From NCBI GenBank assembly GCA_932521025.1, contig OW051468.1:7006064-7070063 (forward strand): a DNA stretch of 64,000 nt, written 5' to 3'. Each line of letters starts with the position of its first letter. Positions within the stretch are counted from its first letter, which is position 1. Shown in pieces: positions 10,573 to 22,580 of the stretch. This stretch comes from Oscheius onirici (lineage: Eukaryota > Nematoda > Chromadorea > Rhabditida > Rhabditidae). The notes beneath the pieces were generated by a model, which saw only the letters and a list, made by a program, of their open reading frames with translations, searched no databases and was not told the origin of the DNA. The position numbers were made by a program, and so were the translations under genes.

Positions 10573-12889
10573 ACAGTTTCGAAAGTTTATGCGGATTTGT
10601 ACACTCGCTGTTATGTGCCTCATGTAGAGAAGCGACAGGAGAAGATCAAACAGGTAACAAAATTTAAAGCTTACTCTTCTGGTATTTCAGAGATGCTCCT
10701 CCACAACAGCGCCCTTACTGAAATTCTCGGCCGTCTTTCAACGCTTCAGTCGAAACTGTACTTCCCTCTCACAGTTCCTGCTCTCACCCAAAGTCAATTC
10801 TCACATGATTGGAGCCTCCTTAGCCAACGACACACTCTTCATGAACATCCTGAGCTCCAATTTACTGGCTAATATTCACGCCGACTCGGAACTTCCTTCT
10901 CTCGTCCTCAAGACCCGTCTCCTGCTTCAGCACTTTTCTCTAGCTGCTGTCAAGCTCTACAGACAAATTGACAGCTACAAAATGTTAGTTTTGTTCTCGT
11001 TTCCAAGTCTCGAAATCATAGGTGTCGTCAAAGAGTTCTGGCTGAAGTTTCCTTCACAAATGATACCGTAGACGACGACAATCAAGAAGCTCTAGTCACG
11101 GCTAGTTGCTGCAACGGGACACATCTTTGTGAACTGCAGAATGAGAAACGATTCAAGTATTTCCTTGTGTTTTATAGGACACTTGATATTAAGGTCACTC
11201 TCAGACCAGGCCTGGATGCTGTTCAAGACGGAAATCTCTCTTCTTTTCTTTGTCTTCCTTCATACCCTTCTCCTCTTCTGTCTCTTGGCAAAGACTCGAA
11301 GATCGTTGTCGACGGCGACAGTTCTCTTTGTCGTCAACATTATGGTCAGCAATCTGCTCTTCCTTCTCAGCTTCTTCTTTCTATTCACGGATTTGTTGAC
11401 CGACGAGCCATATGGGCCGGTCAACGAGGATGTAAGTTCAGACAAGAAGTTTGTAGAACTTTCGTCTAAAAGTCTATCTGAATTCCCTTCTCAAAATTCA
11501 AACCCACGCCTGAGTCAGTGACAAACTTCTACCTCCCTCTCTCAGTTCTCACTGAGAAATTCTGAAAAAAGAGTTCGCGTGCGGTCATTCCGATCTTATT
11601 AATCGCTCTTTGTCCCTCCAAAGTGTCAAAAAACACTTGTGGTCGTTAACCATCTCTGTTTGAATGTACTCGCGAGCCGAATGATTTTGAGCTTTTCAGG
11701 AACTTGTTCGAAATAAATAAAATCTGAATTTAGTTCCACGACAAGTCCGCCGAGCTGGTTGTAGCAGAAACTCTTCAAACACATCTCTTTGCAGCCGATG
11801 AATTCAGGTTCTTTCCTTATATTTTCCTAACAATCCTTTAGGAAGCATCTGGTTCAAGAGACCCTCTTCTCCCTGGCTCAAAATGGATCTCTAACCGGAC
11901 TTATTCTCCTCCTTGTCCTAGTCTTGGCAGGTTCCTCTCAAACCAAAATATGCCAGCCTTTAGGTGGTTATGAACCGTTCAATGGCCGGTTCGACAGTTC
12001 GTGTGAGTCGAGTGGCTGTACTGTCACTCTTCACTGGAGTCTGGTCTTTCCTCATCATCAGTCACATCTCCTTCTCCGGACTCCAGATAACCGCCATCCA
12101 GAATTTGGATCAACTCTTTTTGACTCTTTCCAAAGGACGGATATACCACGTCTGTGGCACGTAAGTGTCACAGAATTCTACAAAGAGGACACTTTTAAGA
12201 AAGCCGCAGTCAAGCTACTCTGAAATTGCCAGACAATGTGACAAAACTGGCGTCTTTCATGCCTTTGGAGCCTATCTCCTAAGAGGACATACTCTCTTCA
12301 CTCTAGTTTTCCTAGCAGCCAGCATAATCATCTTCACCGTGACCATTGTGCATCACTACAGAGTGCGGAAAGAGTACGAGCTCATCAATACGGGCCTGAG
12401 GTAAGTATACTTTTAAAGTAGCTAGAAATCATCGAAGACGAGGCTTTGGAGCTTTGGTTGTTTGTAATCAGAGACAACTTTGCAAAACATCCAAAAGCTC
12501 AAATTGCTGTCTGCTGATAGAAAGATAGGTGTGAGTCAATTTAGAGAACAAACCCCTCATAGGAGAAGAGAACGTCTCTTTCACACTCTGATCCTCTCCA
12601 TCTCGACCTTTTTCGTTTCGATCATGGGTCAGACATTCATTGAAATTGCCGTCTTCTGGGTTGACGAGCGGGGAGATGTCGCAAATCTGACTCGATGGTA
12701 CGACTTGGCTTTTCTATCTTTCAAAACAGATTCAGGTATCATGTGGCAAGACTGGCTGCTTTCGTGGATCCAGTCCTCAATCCATTAGTCGTTGTAGCCA
12801 GGACTCCGGCGCTTCGGAGACAGGTGCCATCTTTCAGCTTCAGAGAGTTCCAGAATATTTCAGCTCAGAGCCCAATGGACGACCATTAG
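10573..12889 (+). CDS. Divergent rhodopsin-like 7TM receptor with long N-terminal ectodomain
   Basis: Exons carry an N-glycosylatable ectodomain (NDTLFMNIL, FTNDTVDDDN, CCNGTHLC), then hydrophobic helices. TM1 and TM2 lie at about 11230-11440 (ISLLFFVFLHTLLLFCLLAK, TVLFVVNIMVSNLLFLL). TM3 is at about 11890-11930, TM4 at about 12015-12080, and TM5 at about 12270-12350. TM6 is at about 12590-12660 and TM7 at about 12740-12790 (FVDPVLNPLVVVA). The TM3 end reads MNRSMA where class A receptors have DRY, and TM7 has NPLVV instead of NPxxY. I assign it to class A by helix order and NPxx position. I do not know its ligand, and the extreme N terminus is not resolved. The C-terminal tail may continue to about 13115 by further splicing, because an AATAAA lies at about 13127. 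Confidence 0.72.
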
Positions 12890-13703
12890 GTCACGAACAT
12901 CCTTGAGAAGATCTGGACCTGAGGAGAAAGCTCAACCCTGTAGAACTGGATCTCTGAGAGAGAACAAAGAGAACGAGGTGGTCAAGCGACCGGAGAGACG
13001 AGGAAGAGTAAGAACACTGAGTCAAACTCTACTGATTTCGGTTCAGAGTAAGTCATTGGTCCGACGCGGCTCGAACAGAAGAAGTGGAGACTCCCAGACT
13101 CATTCCGTCGTCTGACACGTTTACTAATAAATAGAGTCGCTACTCTTATACTTGTTCAAGTTGACGTTCAGGCAGATTCATTCCAGAAGTACCTGTCTTC
13201 AAAGCGTAAAGTACTGCCTAAAAAGATTCTTGAAGACTTCCTGAACAGTCTGTTCTAAAGATCTAAATAGATTCAATATTCGATCCGCTACCAACTCCAA
13301 TAGATTTATTCCATGTAAAATTCCTCAATATAGCTTCGGGATGTTCTTCAATAGATGCTGTCAAGCGATCGGAAGTTCTAACTGTGTGCCGGATATCCCC
13401 AGACCTCTTTGCAATGAGAATGAGCTGGAGAGAGCGGGAAGGCAAAAAGTTGGTCGATGTTCTCTCTCCGCAGTTGTTTTTCGGGGAGAATAATCCATGC
13501 CAGAGAGCGATGACTCTTTGCATCTGGAAGCGATAGTCCATTATTTATGGAGACGGCCCTCCGTTTCATTTCAGGAACATTAGGGTCTGTCTAGACACAT
13601 CGATCTTTCTCCGCTTCTCGTTCTCTCTCTCTGTATACAGCTCCCAGTCACTTTTTCTCTCCCTGGCTGTTTAGAGACCCCTCCATTTCAGTTTATTGGA
13701 ACT

Positions 13704-16700
13704 ATGGGCAGGAGACTGTCGTCTCTCCTCGTCCTGCTCCTACCCCAGCTCATCTTGGGCTACTTCCATGAGGGAGAGTGCAAATGTGGGAATCATTTCT
13801 TCCCGCCTGAAGCGCTTTCCATCTCTTTGGACTATGCGAGGCTCAATCAGAGGTCAGTCCTTTAAATTTGGCTTTACGGTGTCGTTAGGGATAAACTACC
13901 AACGGGCGAGTTGGATGATCAGTGACTAGACCATGGCGACAATATCAAAACCTCTGATTATAAAATGTAAAAAACCTTTTAAGCGAGGCAAAATGGTATC
14001 CTCGTTTTGCAAAATTTTTCTTAGGATTCTGTTGAAAAAGTTTTGGACTCCTTGTGGACGCGTTTGGATTTCAATAAAACGGCATGTTCCCACATTGTTT
14101 ACGCTTTAGTCTCCTTCCCAAAAAACGGCGCAGTTCCGACAGCCAGATGTCGAAAAATCGGACTGAAGAATTTGAAAATCAGTGTTAGTGACGAAAAATA
14201 CTAAGTCTAACAGATGCCCAATTTTTTGAACGTCTCTCATTTTTTCAGCTGCTCCATCTCGTGTTCCTATGAGATTGCTCCGAATCCCAGGCTACCGATC
14301 CTCTTCATCCGAGAACAGGATTTGGCGACAACAGATGATCTCTGCTTCCAAATGGATCTCTACTATCTGAAGTACGCAGGAACGACCAAGGAGAGAATCT
14401 ACTTCACAGAGTAAGAGTTTCTTTAAGAGAAGATTCTGATCTGTTCTAGTCTCACCAAGGACACACAGGTAGTCTTTACTGCCCCTGTCAACGTCGGTCT
14501 GGTGATTGAGCTCCAAATGAACAGCTGCTCTGAAGTGAATTTCAATCTGAACCTTTGGAGAAAATTCGGTGATTTGATTTTGTTTTCCTGTACTTAGTTT
14601 TCAGACGACCGACAAGACGAGAATCCCTGTCCCAATCCGTTTCTTGAAGTGACGACCGAGATCCAGACAATTTCTACCGAACGATGGGGTACCAGCGGGT
14701 GCACCTTCAGACTGACGACAGCAAATCAGACAGACTTTCGGGTTAATTGTGCCCCAGGATCGTTTATCGATGTTTTGGGGGCAGAGCCAGGAGAAAGGAA
14801 CGAGTCCTGGAGGTAACATTTCGTTTTTCCACATATTGAAGTGGCGCGCTGAATCTGTCAAACCGGGCGCCGCGTCAAATTCCAAATTCTTCTAAGCAAT
14901 TTCTCTGCTCTGGAAAGTTCTCTGATCGTCTTTGTTGTTTAGAAAGCTCCCAAATAACACCAAACATGCCAGAAATATACTACTTTTGAAAAAAATATTC
15001 TTAACGTGAACAGTGTGAAACAAAATGGCTCGATTTCAGTCAAACATTGGTCAGTGATTTCTTCGAGCATCTCAGCATGACAACTATGGATATCACTGCG
15101 ATTGGGAAGAGCTCAAGTAGGTGATGGTCAGTTGCGTGACTTACCAGGTTTTTAGGAAGAAGACAAAAAACGGCTCAGACCAACTGTAACATCACCTACG
15201 TAATGGCTGAGGAAGAAGGTGAGACAACTTTTAAACCTCTGTTGAAAATATTTAGTCTGCGAATGTGGATCAAACGTGACACTTCGAGAGAACACTGAAA
15301 TCTCATTGACCTCACCCGGTTTTCCGAAACTGCTTTGTGGAATGGCCAGATGTTTTTTCCATTTCGTCAGGGAAGATATCCCGATCGGATTCCGCAATGC
15401 TTTTGTGCTCACAATTCAACACTTTCGACGGCATCGAGACGATTTCATTCTGATCTTCCCACCGGACAATGAGACCATACCGTGAGTAGCTCATTTCAAG
15501 AACCAGACAGCTTTTTTCGAGCCATATTCTGCAAAGTTGTAGAACTTTGTACAACTTTGCAGAACGTAACAAGGAACAAGAGTCGCAATTTCAGAGGAGC
15601 TGTGCAAGACAAATATATCCCTGTTGGACCCGACCAAGTAGAGAGATTTGTAATTCAAACTGGTGAACTACAGCTCCAATACGCTGCCAGCCCTTCCACG
15701 AACAAGACGGATGTCCAAGGCTTCAATCTAACAATGACAGTTATCAATGTTCCCGAAGGTTTGTTTCTTCCGATTTCACCTAAAAATTCAAATTAGAATG
15801 TCGATGTCCCGATATTCCGTCAATTCAAAGAGAAAGCGGAGTCATTCGAACGACGGTTCCGTCAAACTGCCCGGAGATGCAATGCCGCTACAATGTCTTG
15901 TATCCCAATGGGGACGAGGCAAACTTGCCTTCGATGGGCGGTTTCACAACGCCGAAATATTTGAAATTGGAAGTGGCAGCAGAGTTTGAGCAGAGCGAGT
16001 TGTTGACGATCACTGTCGACGACAATATCGGGTAAGTTTCTTTGATTCTCCAATGGGTTACTCACAACATTCTACAGCCCGCTTTTGAACTAAACGTTGT
16101 TTTAAAAATGCAATCCAGTTCGGAAGATTCCCTCCAGAACATTGAATAACCCAATTTTAGGTTCGAAACGGGTAACTCTTCCTTGGCATTCTTGACCTCG
16201 AAAAGTGTCCAAATTGTCTACAGAAGGAGTCCAACCAAGATGGGCAGAGCCAATTATTCCTTCTACGAAATCAGCTACAAATGGGTCTACAATACAGGTA
16301 CAGACTCTCTTTTTGGAATCATTTTCATGTTCAGATTGTTCTTGTCCTTCCGAAGACGTAAAAGCGTTGGCCGGTGAATGGAAAGAGTTCTACAGTCCTC
16401 AGTTCCCGGAGGGAAATAGTTGCCAGCTTGAATGTCGGAGCAGCATACACTCTCCTGAAGGACATCATCTCGTAGTCAATGTCTCGTTCCTTGGTGTCAA
16501 GGCCAACTGTTACCGTCTGAACCTCTACAATGGCTATAACCAGACCGACAAGACTCTTCGACAGCTTCAAGGAGGTTCAACCTCGATGGAAATGATCAGG
16601 CTTCCGGGTCAGAACGCCACAATCGAGCAGACTTTTGAGGCAATCTGTGATCGGAACGCGAGACAAGGGTACGTATATTGCCCAAAAGCATTGATGAGAT

Positions 16701-16892
16701 TTCCAGAGGTTACGTTATCGCCTACATGGCTGAGAAGGATGTGGAAGGCCGGGGTTTCGTCAGAGATGCCATCGACTTCTTCAAAGGCCTCTTCTACAAG
16801 GAGCCCAAAAAGGAGGGTACGCTGTTTAGCATTTTCAAAGTGAGTCCATTTCTATTGAGAAAAATATTTATCATCTCCAGGGGTCAAGTTAG
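13704..16892 (+). CDS. Secreted protein with four CUB-like modules, 672 aa
   Basis: The 13 exons are 13704-13852, 14249-14410, 14450-14568, 14605-14812, 15040-15116, 15156-15218, 15256-15481, 15595-15758, 15797-16031, 16161-16297, 16335-16668, 16707-16839 and 16881-16892. They sum to 2019 nt in frame, and AATAAA follows at 16957-16962. After a signal peptide (LSSLLVLLLPQLILG) the protein shows four units, each opened by a CxC pair: ECKCGNH, VCECGSN, ECRCPD and DCSCPSE. Each unit then has a beta-rich stretch with further paired cysteines, resembling divergent CUB modules (for example ISLTSPGFPKLLC). No protease domain is seen, so an adhesive or binding role is the inference. The donor at 16839 (AAA|GTGAGT) is preferred because it gives an early stop just before the poly(A) signal. 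Confidence 0.8.
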
Positions 16893-16962
16893 ACGACAAG
16901 TCTTCCAAGAAGACACAGCCGACTAGTTTTTCTGTTACTGAGCGTCTCAAAGATGCAATAAA

Positions 16963-18060
16963 GTCTTTTTTGTTCAGATATCAGTTTATGGTCAAGTTTT
17001 TATGTTCGCGGGATCGGGTTTCATCAACTGAACGTGCGTCCAGAGGACAAAAACAGACTATATATGGGGGTCAAGTTTCAGTCCGAAATGCTCTGAGCAA
17101 AAAAAGGCATAATGTAAAGTTTATGTGAGGAAAGTAGAATGGTAAAGCACCGGATGTACAAAAGAAGTTGGCAGATCAATAAAAAGTTACACGGGATACT
17201 GTTGAGAAATCAGGTTGAACCTTTTACAGACATTCAGAAATTCCTGCTTGTCACGCTCGTTCATGTAGATCTCTTCCTTTTCCAGACTAGTCAGACGGCT
17301 TTCGAGATACCTCGTTCTGGTGGCTTGCAGCTCCTCTTTCGAAGCTGCGTCAAATGTTTCTTCGACGGGAATGTTTACGATTCGAAATCCAGCCTGAAGT
17401 TAGTTTTTGTAAGAGGAACACTAAACAAATCACGGTGAATATGTTGACAAATTTTATTGGAGATCTGCACAAGACTGTCATCTTCGGCACGATCACTTTC
17501 TGGAATATCTGAATTGTGAAAAAAAATTCTGCTCTTTGATAATATCACCAGAAGCCTACGACAGCCAGCCTCCATAGCCTTTCGGGAGAGAAAACTATCA
17601 GTGAGTAAAAATTTTGCCTATAATACCTTCGAACTGCAAATTCCATCTCCTCAAAAACTATTTTCTCAGAAAAGACTAAAACATGACAATCCATGACATG
17701 CTACCTAAGTGTTGACAATGGTGCAGACACGGCTAGCTAAGGACGGTTTTTTACTTGTGTTTTCTTCTTTACTTCTGATCGCTTCCCCAGTCAACCGATC
17801 TCTTTTGATCCCTTCCCCAGTCAACTGATCTCTTCTGATCCCTTCCACAGTTAACCGAACTCTTTTGATCCTGTTACGTCTTCTTTCTTCTCCAATCAAT
17901 CAGACCTTTTTCATTCTTTCCCGGGGTTCTCATCCCCTCCTAAAGAACCGATACGCATTTTCCTATTTTCTGGCCATACGATCGCTCTCTGATCTTATAC
18001 AGCTCAACTGATCCCTTCTGATCCCCTAGCGGTTACCCTGACTCTATTTCCTACTCAAAA
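16963..18060. other. Intergenic, no gene recognised; contains 30-bp minisatellite
   Basis: I found no gene I can defend here. The only clear structure is the tandem repeat at 17777-17866, listed separately. Confidence 0.5.
17777..17866. repeat. 30-bp minisatellite, three units
   Basis: Three consecutive 30-bp units begin GATCGCTTCCCCAG, GATCCCTTCCCCAG and GATCCCTTCCACAG. They are followed by degenerate GATC/CTTCTGATCCC sequence to about 18030. The period is a multiple of three, so the reverse strand stays open across it, but nothing else suggests coding. Confidence 0.8.
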
Positions 18061-18063
18061 TAA

Positions 18064-18835
18064 TTAAAGCGAGCCTCCCCCTATTATCTCTTATCTCAGT
18101 GTATTAGTCTCTTATCTAAGTTCATGAATGTTGCCAAAGGAGGCGGGAGCCTCGCTCGCATGGCCTAGTGGATAAAAGCGTCGACTGTGAAACATGGCCG
18201 GGGTTCGATTCCCCCGTGTGTCAAAACTGTTTGATATGCTTGGATAAGCCGAACATTCTCTTTTTTTTATTATTCCAGATTGAAAAACTGTTCTTTCGCC
18301 AAAATTTGTTTCACTTGTCTCATTTTCATTACAACTAACCTCTCAACTTGACTGATGGTTTTCATACCGAAGACGGCGTTTTTAGCCCAAACAATGTTCT
18401 GCAAAGTTGTAGAACAGGCGAAGAACATCGCAAAACTCAAAAACGCGTTACTTCGCGAGAAACTATGTTAGCGCACCGAGCCATCTAACTGTCCACTTCA
18501 ACGGACGGCTCCGCCGCTCTTTGAGTCCTCTGTTTCACGTAAAACTCTTTGAACTAATATCCAAAAAAAATCGACAACACAAGGAATTGAACCTGTGACT
18601 TCTTCTCCACTGCGCCAGTGTCCTTTGTAGGCCGCCGCAGCGCTGAAAATTTGCGCGCGAAAATTCAAACGGGGTATAGAGATACATACCCTCGCTTTAA
18701 GCAAAAATATTTGGCGAGGAGAGGAATCGAAACCGGGTCGTCTGGGTGAAGACGGCGACTCTTAGCAATACACCAAAATTTGAGGTCTCGGAGAAACAAA
18801 CAAACACACAGAGTCCACGACAGACACCATTGCGC
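18064..18835. repeat. Cluster of tRNA-like (SINE-type) fragments between inverted TTAAAGCGAG boxes
   Basis: TTAAAGCGAG at 18064-18073 is matched by its complement CTCGCTTTAA at 18691-18700. Inside, the plus strand has an A-box-like TGGCCTAGTGG (18161-18171) and a B-box-like GGTTCGATTCC (18202-18212). The minus strand has TGGCGCAGTGG (complement of 18607-18617) followed by GGTTCAATTCC (complement of 18583-18593). A third minus-strand B-box-like GGTTTCGATTCC lies near 18724-18736. None folds into a proper cloverleaf, which suggests tRNA-derived SINE relics. A segment shared with the 47.8 kb repeat lies at about 18787-18835. Confidence 0.5.
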
Positions 18836-19052
18836 TTTAGTAGTAGAGAGATTTCAAATTGTTTAAAAAATTCACTTTGATGTAATTGATGTTGAAGCTT
18901 TGTAAAGTTTTTTTTGTAACTGAATAATGTAATTAAAACTAGATAGTTAACAAACTTTACAAAAAGTTTACTAGGTTTGAGGACTACTGGAGAACCGTGA
19001 ATTATCAAAGTAGCACATCTTCTACGTTTCTAGACAATCCCTCCCCATCAAT

Positions 19053-19737
19053 TTATGAATGATTAGTTATCTCTGGTTCCTGAGCAAAAACGTCGGTTGC
19101 CCTTCTTACAGTCATGGGGTCAGCATAATTACCATATGTCGGTGTAATAACAAAAACTCACCGGCTCTCTATTCTTGTCGAGAAGAACACCCACACTAAA
19201 GGGAAGACTGGCCTGAAATGAGTAAAGTTAAGAGATCAAACCTGAAACTCACTTCAACATTGGGTACGGTAGCTCGTACCTCTGGAGGAAGGGGAATCTT
19301 GACAGTTGTGGTGACTGTAATGACTCTCGGACGAGCATAGATGCTCTTTACATTCCGGCGAGGACGAGAGAGCAGAAATTGGGCGGGAGAAATGACAGGC
19401 TGTGGAGCCGTGTTGACCTCATTTTGATTCATATCACGTGCCTTCAAATCATCAAACTTTGCAGGAATTGCCAGCTGTGTCTCGAGGTAAGAGGTTAGCG
19501 TGTCTCTCTGAATTGAGACACAGTAAAAACTCGGAGACGCGCGATCGGAGACTCACCTGTCCCGCCATGGGAACCTCTTCCAGTGAAAGGAGATTCTGAA
19601 CAAAGATGGGATACAAGGGACAAAGGATCCATACTGACCAGATACTTGTACTCTTCATCTAGATTAGAAGACTCTTCTGAAAGTACTGAAGAGTCGAATC
19701 TGACTGTCTGCAGTTTATGATAAAGGGGAGAGGACAT
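19053..19737 (-). CDS. Unknown protein, 156 aa, five phase-0 exons
   Basis: Exons in transcript order are 19737-19639, 19595-19557, 19507-19253, 19212-19162 and 19079-19053, each a whole number of codons, 157 in all with the stop. Every junction has GT donors and AG acceptors (mostly GTGAGT or GTCAGT with TTTCAG or TTCAG). The ATG lies four bases after a TTTCTAG site, compatible with trans-splicing. There is no signal peptide or transmembrane segment. The middle is basic and proline-containing (FLLSRPRRNVKSIYARPRV, then VTTTVKIPLPPEV), and the ends are acidic. I do not recognise a family, so function is open. Confidence 0.65.
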
Positions 19738-20174
19738 TTCTCTAGAAATATAAGTCTTTTCTGCAAGATAGTCGAGCAAAATGGAACATTACAGCAGATG
19801 TTCCTCGAAAAACCGATGCTGCTAAATGGTAGCGCTGAAGAAATGCAAACAAACCCGGAGCTGTCCGAGACAAAAAGGGAGAGAGGGGGAACTGTCGGCT
19901 TGCCACGAGATGCAAGAGGGAATGAGTAAGTTACGAAACCGGCGGATCTCACACTTTTCGTTATGTCTTAATTCAAACATTGTCTTTTTCGACCCGCTCT
20001 CTGAGTTCTTGTCGCTTGATCTAACATTCAGTAACCATCGGTTCTCAGAATCTTTTATTTAGTTCTTCGTAGAATATTTCTTCTTACAATACGTGGAAAC
20101 AGTAGATATGGAACGGTAGCAATAGGTAAATCAAAAGTGGCGGATATATCATGTAAATCATGTGCAGTTTCTTG

Positions 20175-20411
20175 TTAGTCGTGGACAGTACATTCGTACG
20201 AGGGTGATCTTTGCATTGCCTGTAAGTAAAGTTTTTGCCATGTGCTTTCGATTCCTACCAGTTTGCGAGACATCTTTCTATTGAAGAAGAGTACGATGAA
20301 GCGACCTTTAGCTTTATCAATCTCATGTTCAAATTCTTCGATATTGAGTCCGCGGAAGTGTTCCAACACATCGTTATCTTCTTTATTTCCTGGAATTTCG
20401 ACTCTGAGCTT
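20175..20411 (-). pseudogene. Out-of-reach C-terminal tail of paralogue A, near-identical to paralogue B
   Basis: The frame beginning LRVEIPGNKEDNDVLEHF and continuing to ECTVHD matches the end of paralogue B over about 80 residues. In A it lies directly downstream of an in-frame TAA, where B has a TAC codon. I found no splice path that bypasses the stop while keeping phase. It is either untranslated remnant sequence or reached by an unseen splice form. Confidence 0.55.
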
Positions 20412-22073
20412 TTACGATCCTCGTGTCGGAGTTGTAGCAGAAGAGAGTTCTGGCTAGAAACATTTTGCTATTTTTCGATATGATTCATGTCTTACATGAG
20501 CAGGAAAAGCTTGCTCAGGTTCTGGAGAAGAACGAGCCGATGAAACCGTGCTGTTAGCTTCTTCCATACACAGAGGAACATAGGAAGGAGGTTGTAGATA
20601 GCAAGAGGGAGTTGTTTCTGGGGCAGCTGATGGTGCCTACAAAAATTTTTTTAACCAAGAACAATTATCTGATACCAGTAGTGTACGCTCCGAATCCAGA
20701 GTCTGTTGAGAAAACCCTTGACTCAGAGTTTCAGTCGAATTCGAAGCCAGGTTCTGGTCTGAGCCATTGAGCTCTCGCTGTTGATTCTTCAGACTTTCTT
20801 TCGAACAAGCACTATCCATAGATGTAGAAGTACTCGTGCCACGCGAATGAACCTGTTGCGGACTGATACCATTGCCGCGAGGCTCAACTGTTGCCGGGCG
20901 ATCTCCTCCCAAATACAGCTTTCCGGATAGTTGTAAAGCCTTAACCATATTCCGCTAATCTAACACAAAGCTTACCTTTTCCCGAAGCTCGTCTGTTGTG
21001 AAGTTGAGCCAGATAGTCCCGTTGCTACTGCGTACTCCTCTAACTGATCCAATCTGTTCAGGAGAACACGTCTTGGTTTCGATGTCAGCAAGAGTGACTC
21101 TCGGGCCGACTGGATAAACAATGCAACTATGAATAGTCCTTTCTCTCTATAAGGCTTTCGTGGAAACATAATAAGGGGTAGCTAACCGGGTTGTAACGTT
21201 TACACAGAATGATAGGAGCCGGCCAATTGTGGACTTTGGTGTCATTAAACTTTTCAGCCTAAAACATAATTGGACTCCTGAATATGAATTCAAACCATAT
21301 AGGCGCCTTTCGCAGTGGCAAACACAATTGTGCCCGTTTTCAGATAATTTTTGTCACTTCTCAATGAGACGGAGTGTAGAGGACCGAATAATTTGAACAG
21401 GGTTTGTAGATCCTGTTCCGTCGTTCCAGGCCGCATGTTTGCCATACAGATGCTCGTGGGATTCAGAATAGGAGCACCGTTGTCGTTGTTCTTATTAGGG
21501 AAATCTATAATAGTCTGTCGGCTCGTCGGTCCAAAGCCACACTCAATAAACTAAAAACAGAGAGTTGGGACTTGTGGATTCGTAAAGTGACCTCTTGTCG
21601 CGCCTGTTCCGTCTTGAAATCTACGTGTACTACTATTCTTTCTTGTTCTGACCAATGCTGCACGTTGTCCTCATAGTAGCTGTTGCTATAGACAGTTCGA
21701 AGAACCTTGATGATCAATTCTTTCGCTACAAATTTGTTAATGTCCGATCTGGCTCGATATTTGTGTTTCGACACGTATTCGATACATATTTTGTAGCCAT
21801 CGATATCAGCTTTGTTGAATTGATTAGCCTGAAATGTAATTACATTTTTGTTCACTATAACCTTGAGTTTGACATCGATACCGCAAGTAATTAATACCTT
21901 TTCGACCGACTCCCGACTCCAAAAAGTGATCTCTCCGTAGGCTCTTGGTTTACCACAGAAGTCAGTATAGTACTTGACATAGGACGAAGTTATTTGACCG
22001 CAGATTGCGAAATACGACTCGAGAGATTCTTGATCGATGGTAGGAGGCAGGTTACCAATATAAATAGCAGTCA
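20412..22073 (-). CDS. Multi-RRM RNA-binding protein, paralogue A (5' exon unresolved, truncated relative to B)
   Basis: The first RRM reads AIYIGNLPPTIDQESLESYF with RNP2- and RNP1-like strands. A second unit contains VVHVDFKTEQARQE, and a third has ICMANMRPGTTEQDLQTLF with TGTIVFATAKGA. A further segment (VTLADIETKTCSPEQIG ... TIWLNFTTDELREK) precedes a Ser/Gln-rich linker and an acidic C-terminal part. It aligns exon by exon with the copy at 23.7-25.0 kb, including the intron after the SVEK motif. Its frame ends at TAA 20414-20412, exactly where paralogue B continues into a shared tail. The tail DNA is still present and nearly identical at 20175-20411. The first coding exon is unclear: both copies have a GTGAGT donor just upstream of the RRM. 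Confidence 0.7.
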
Positions 22074-22387
22074 CTATAACTTTTACACATGACTTCAGCA
22101 AAGAAGGAACTCACTCTTATTGTATAATGTAGTTAAACTTTGAAGAAGAAAGGAGAAACACGGGAGATGAATGGAAGAAATGATCGGGAATCGGCCTCAG
22201 TGCGTACTTTTCTCACCAGTCTTTTTCGAAATCTTTATCGCCATTTTTATGGCCGAGCCGTCAAATAGCTCCGTTAGCACATCCGATTTCAAAACGTTTT
22301 TTAAAGCAAACGTCTACCAGGAAAACCACGTTTCTTCATTTACTCATTTTCACAGCAATTACCTTGAGAACTATTTTCTCAATCAAT

Positions 22388-22520
22388 CATAGATCATACC
22401 AGCCGTCTACGACGGCGTCGCCTGCTGCCTTAAGAAATACGAAATGAATTCTATCCAAGTTCTAAATTCTCATTCAAATTGGCTAGCCTTTTGACAAAAC
22501 CTAACTATCTCGTTTAATTC
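22388..22520 (+). repeat. Dispersed repeat fragment with CCGTCTACGACGG palindrome
   Basis: The sequence ACCAGCCGTCTACGACGGC and the later TTTTGACAAAACCTAACTA recur, in the same order and spacing, at about 47670-47800. It is a fragment of an interspersed element. I cannot name the family. Confidence 0.6.
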
Positions 22521-22580
22521 AGAGAGGCCGCCCAGACGAGATCTGACAATCCAAAGTTCTCCTTATTTTAGCCGAGGCTC

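Noticed and set aside
18153-18225. Possible functional tRNA gene
   Set aside because: A- and B-box-like motifs are present, but neither the acceptor nor the anticodon stem pairs, so it was kept only as a SINE-like fragment.
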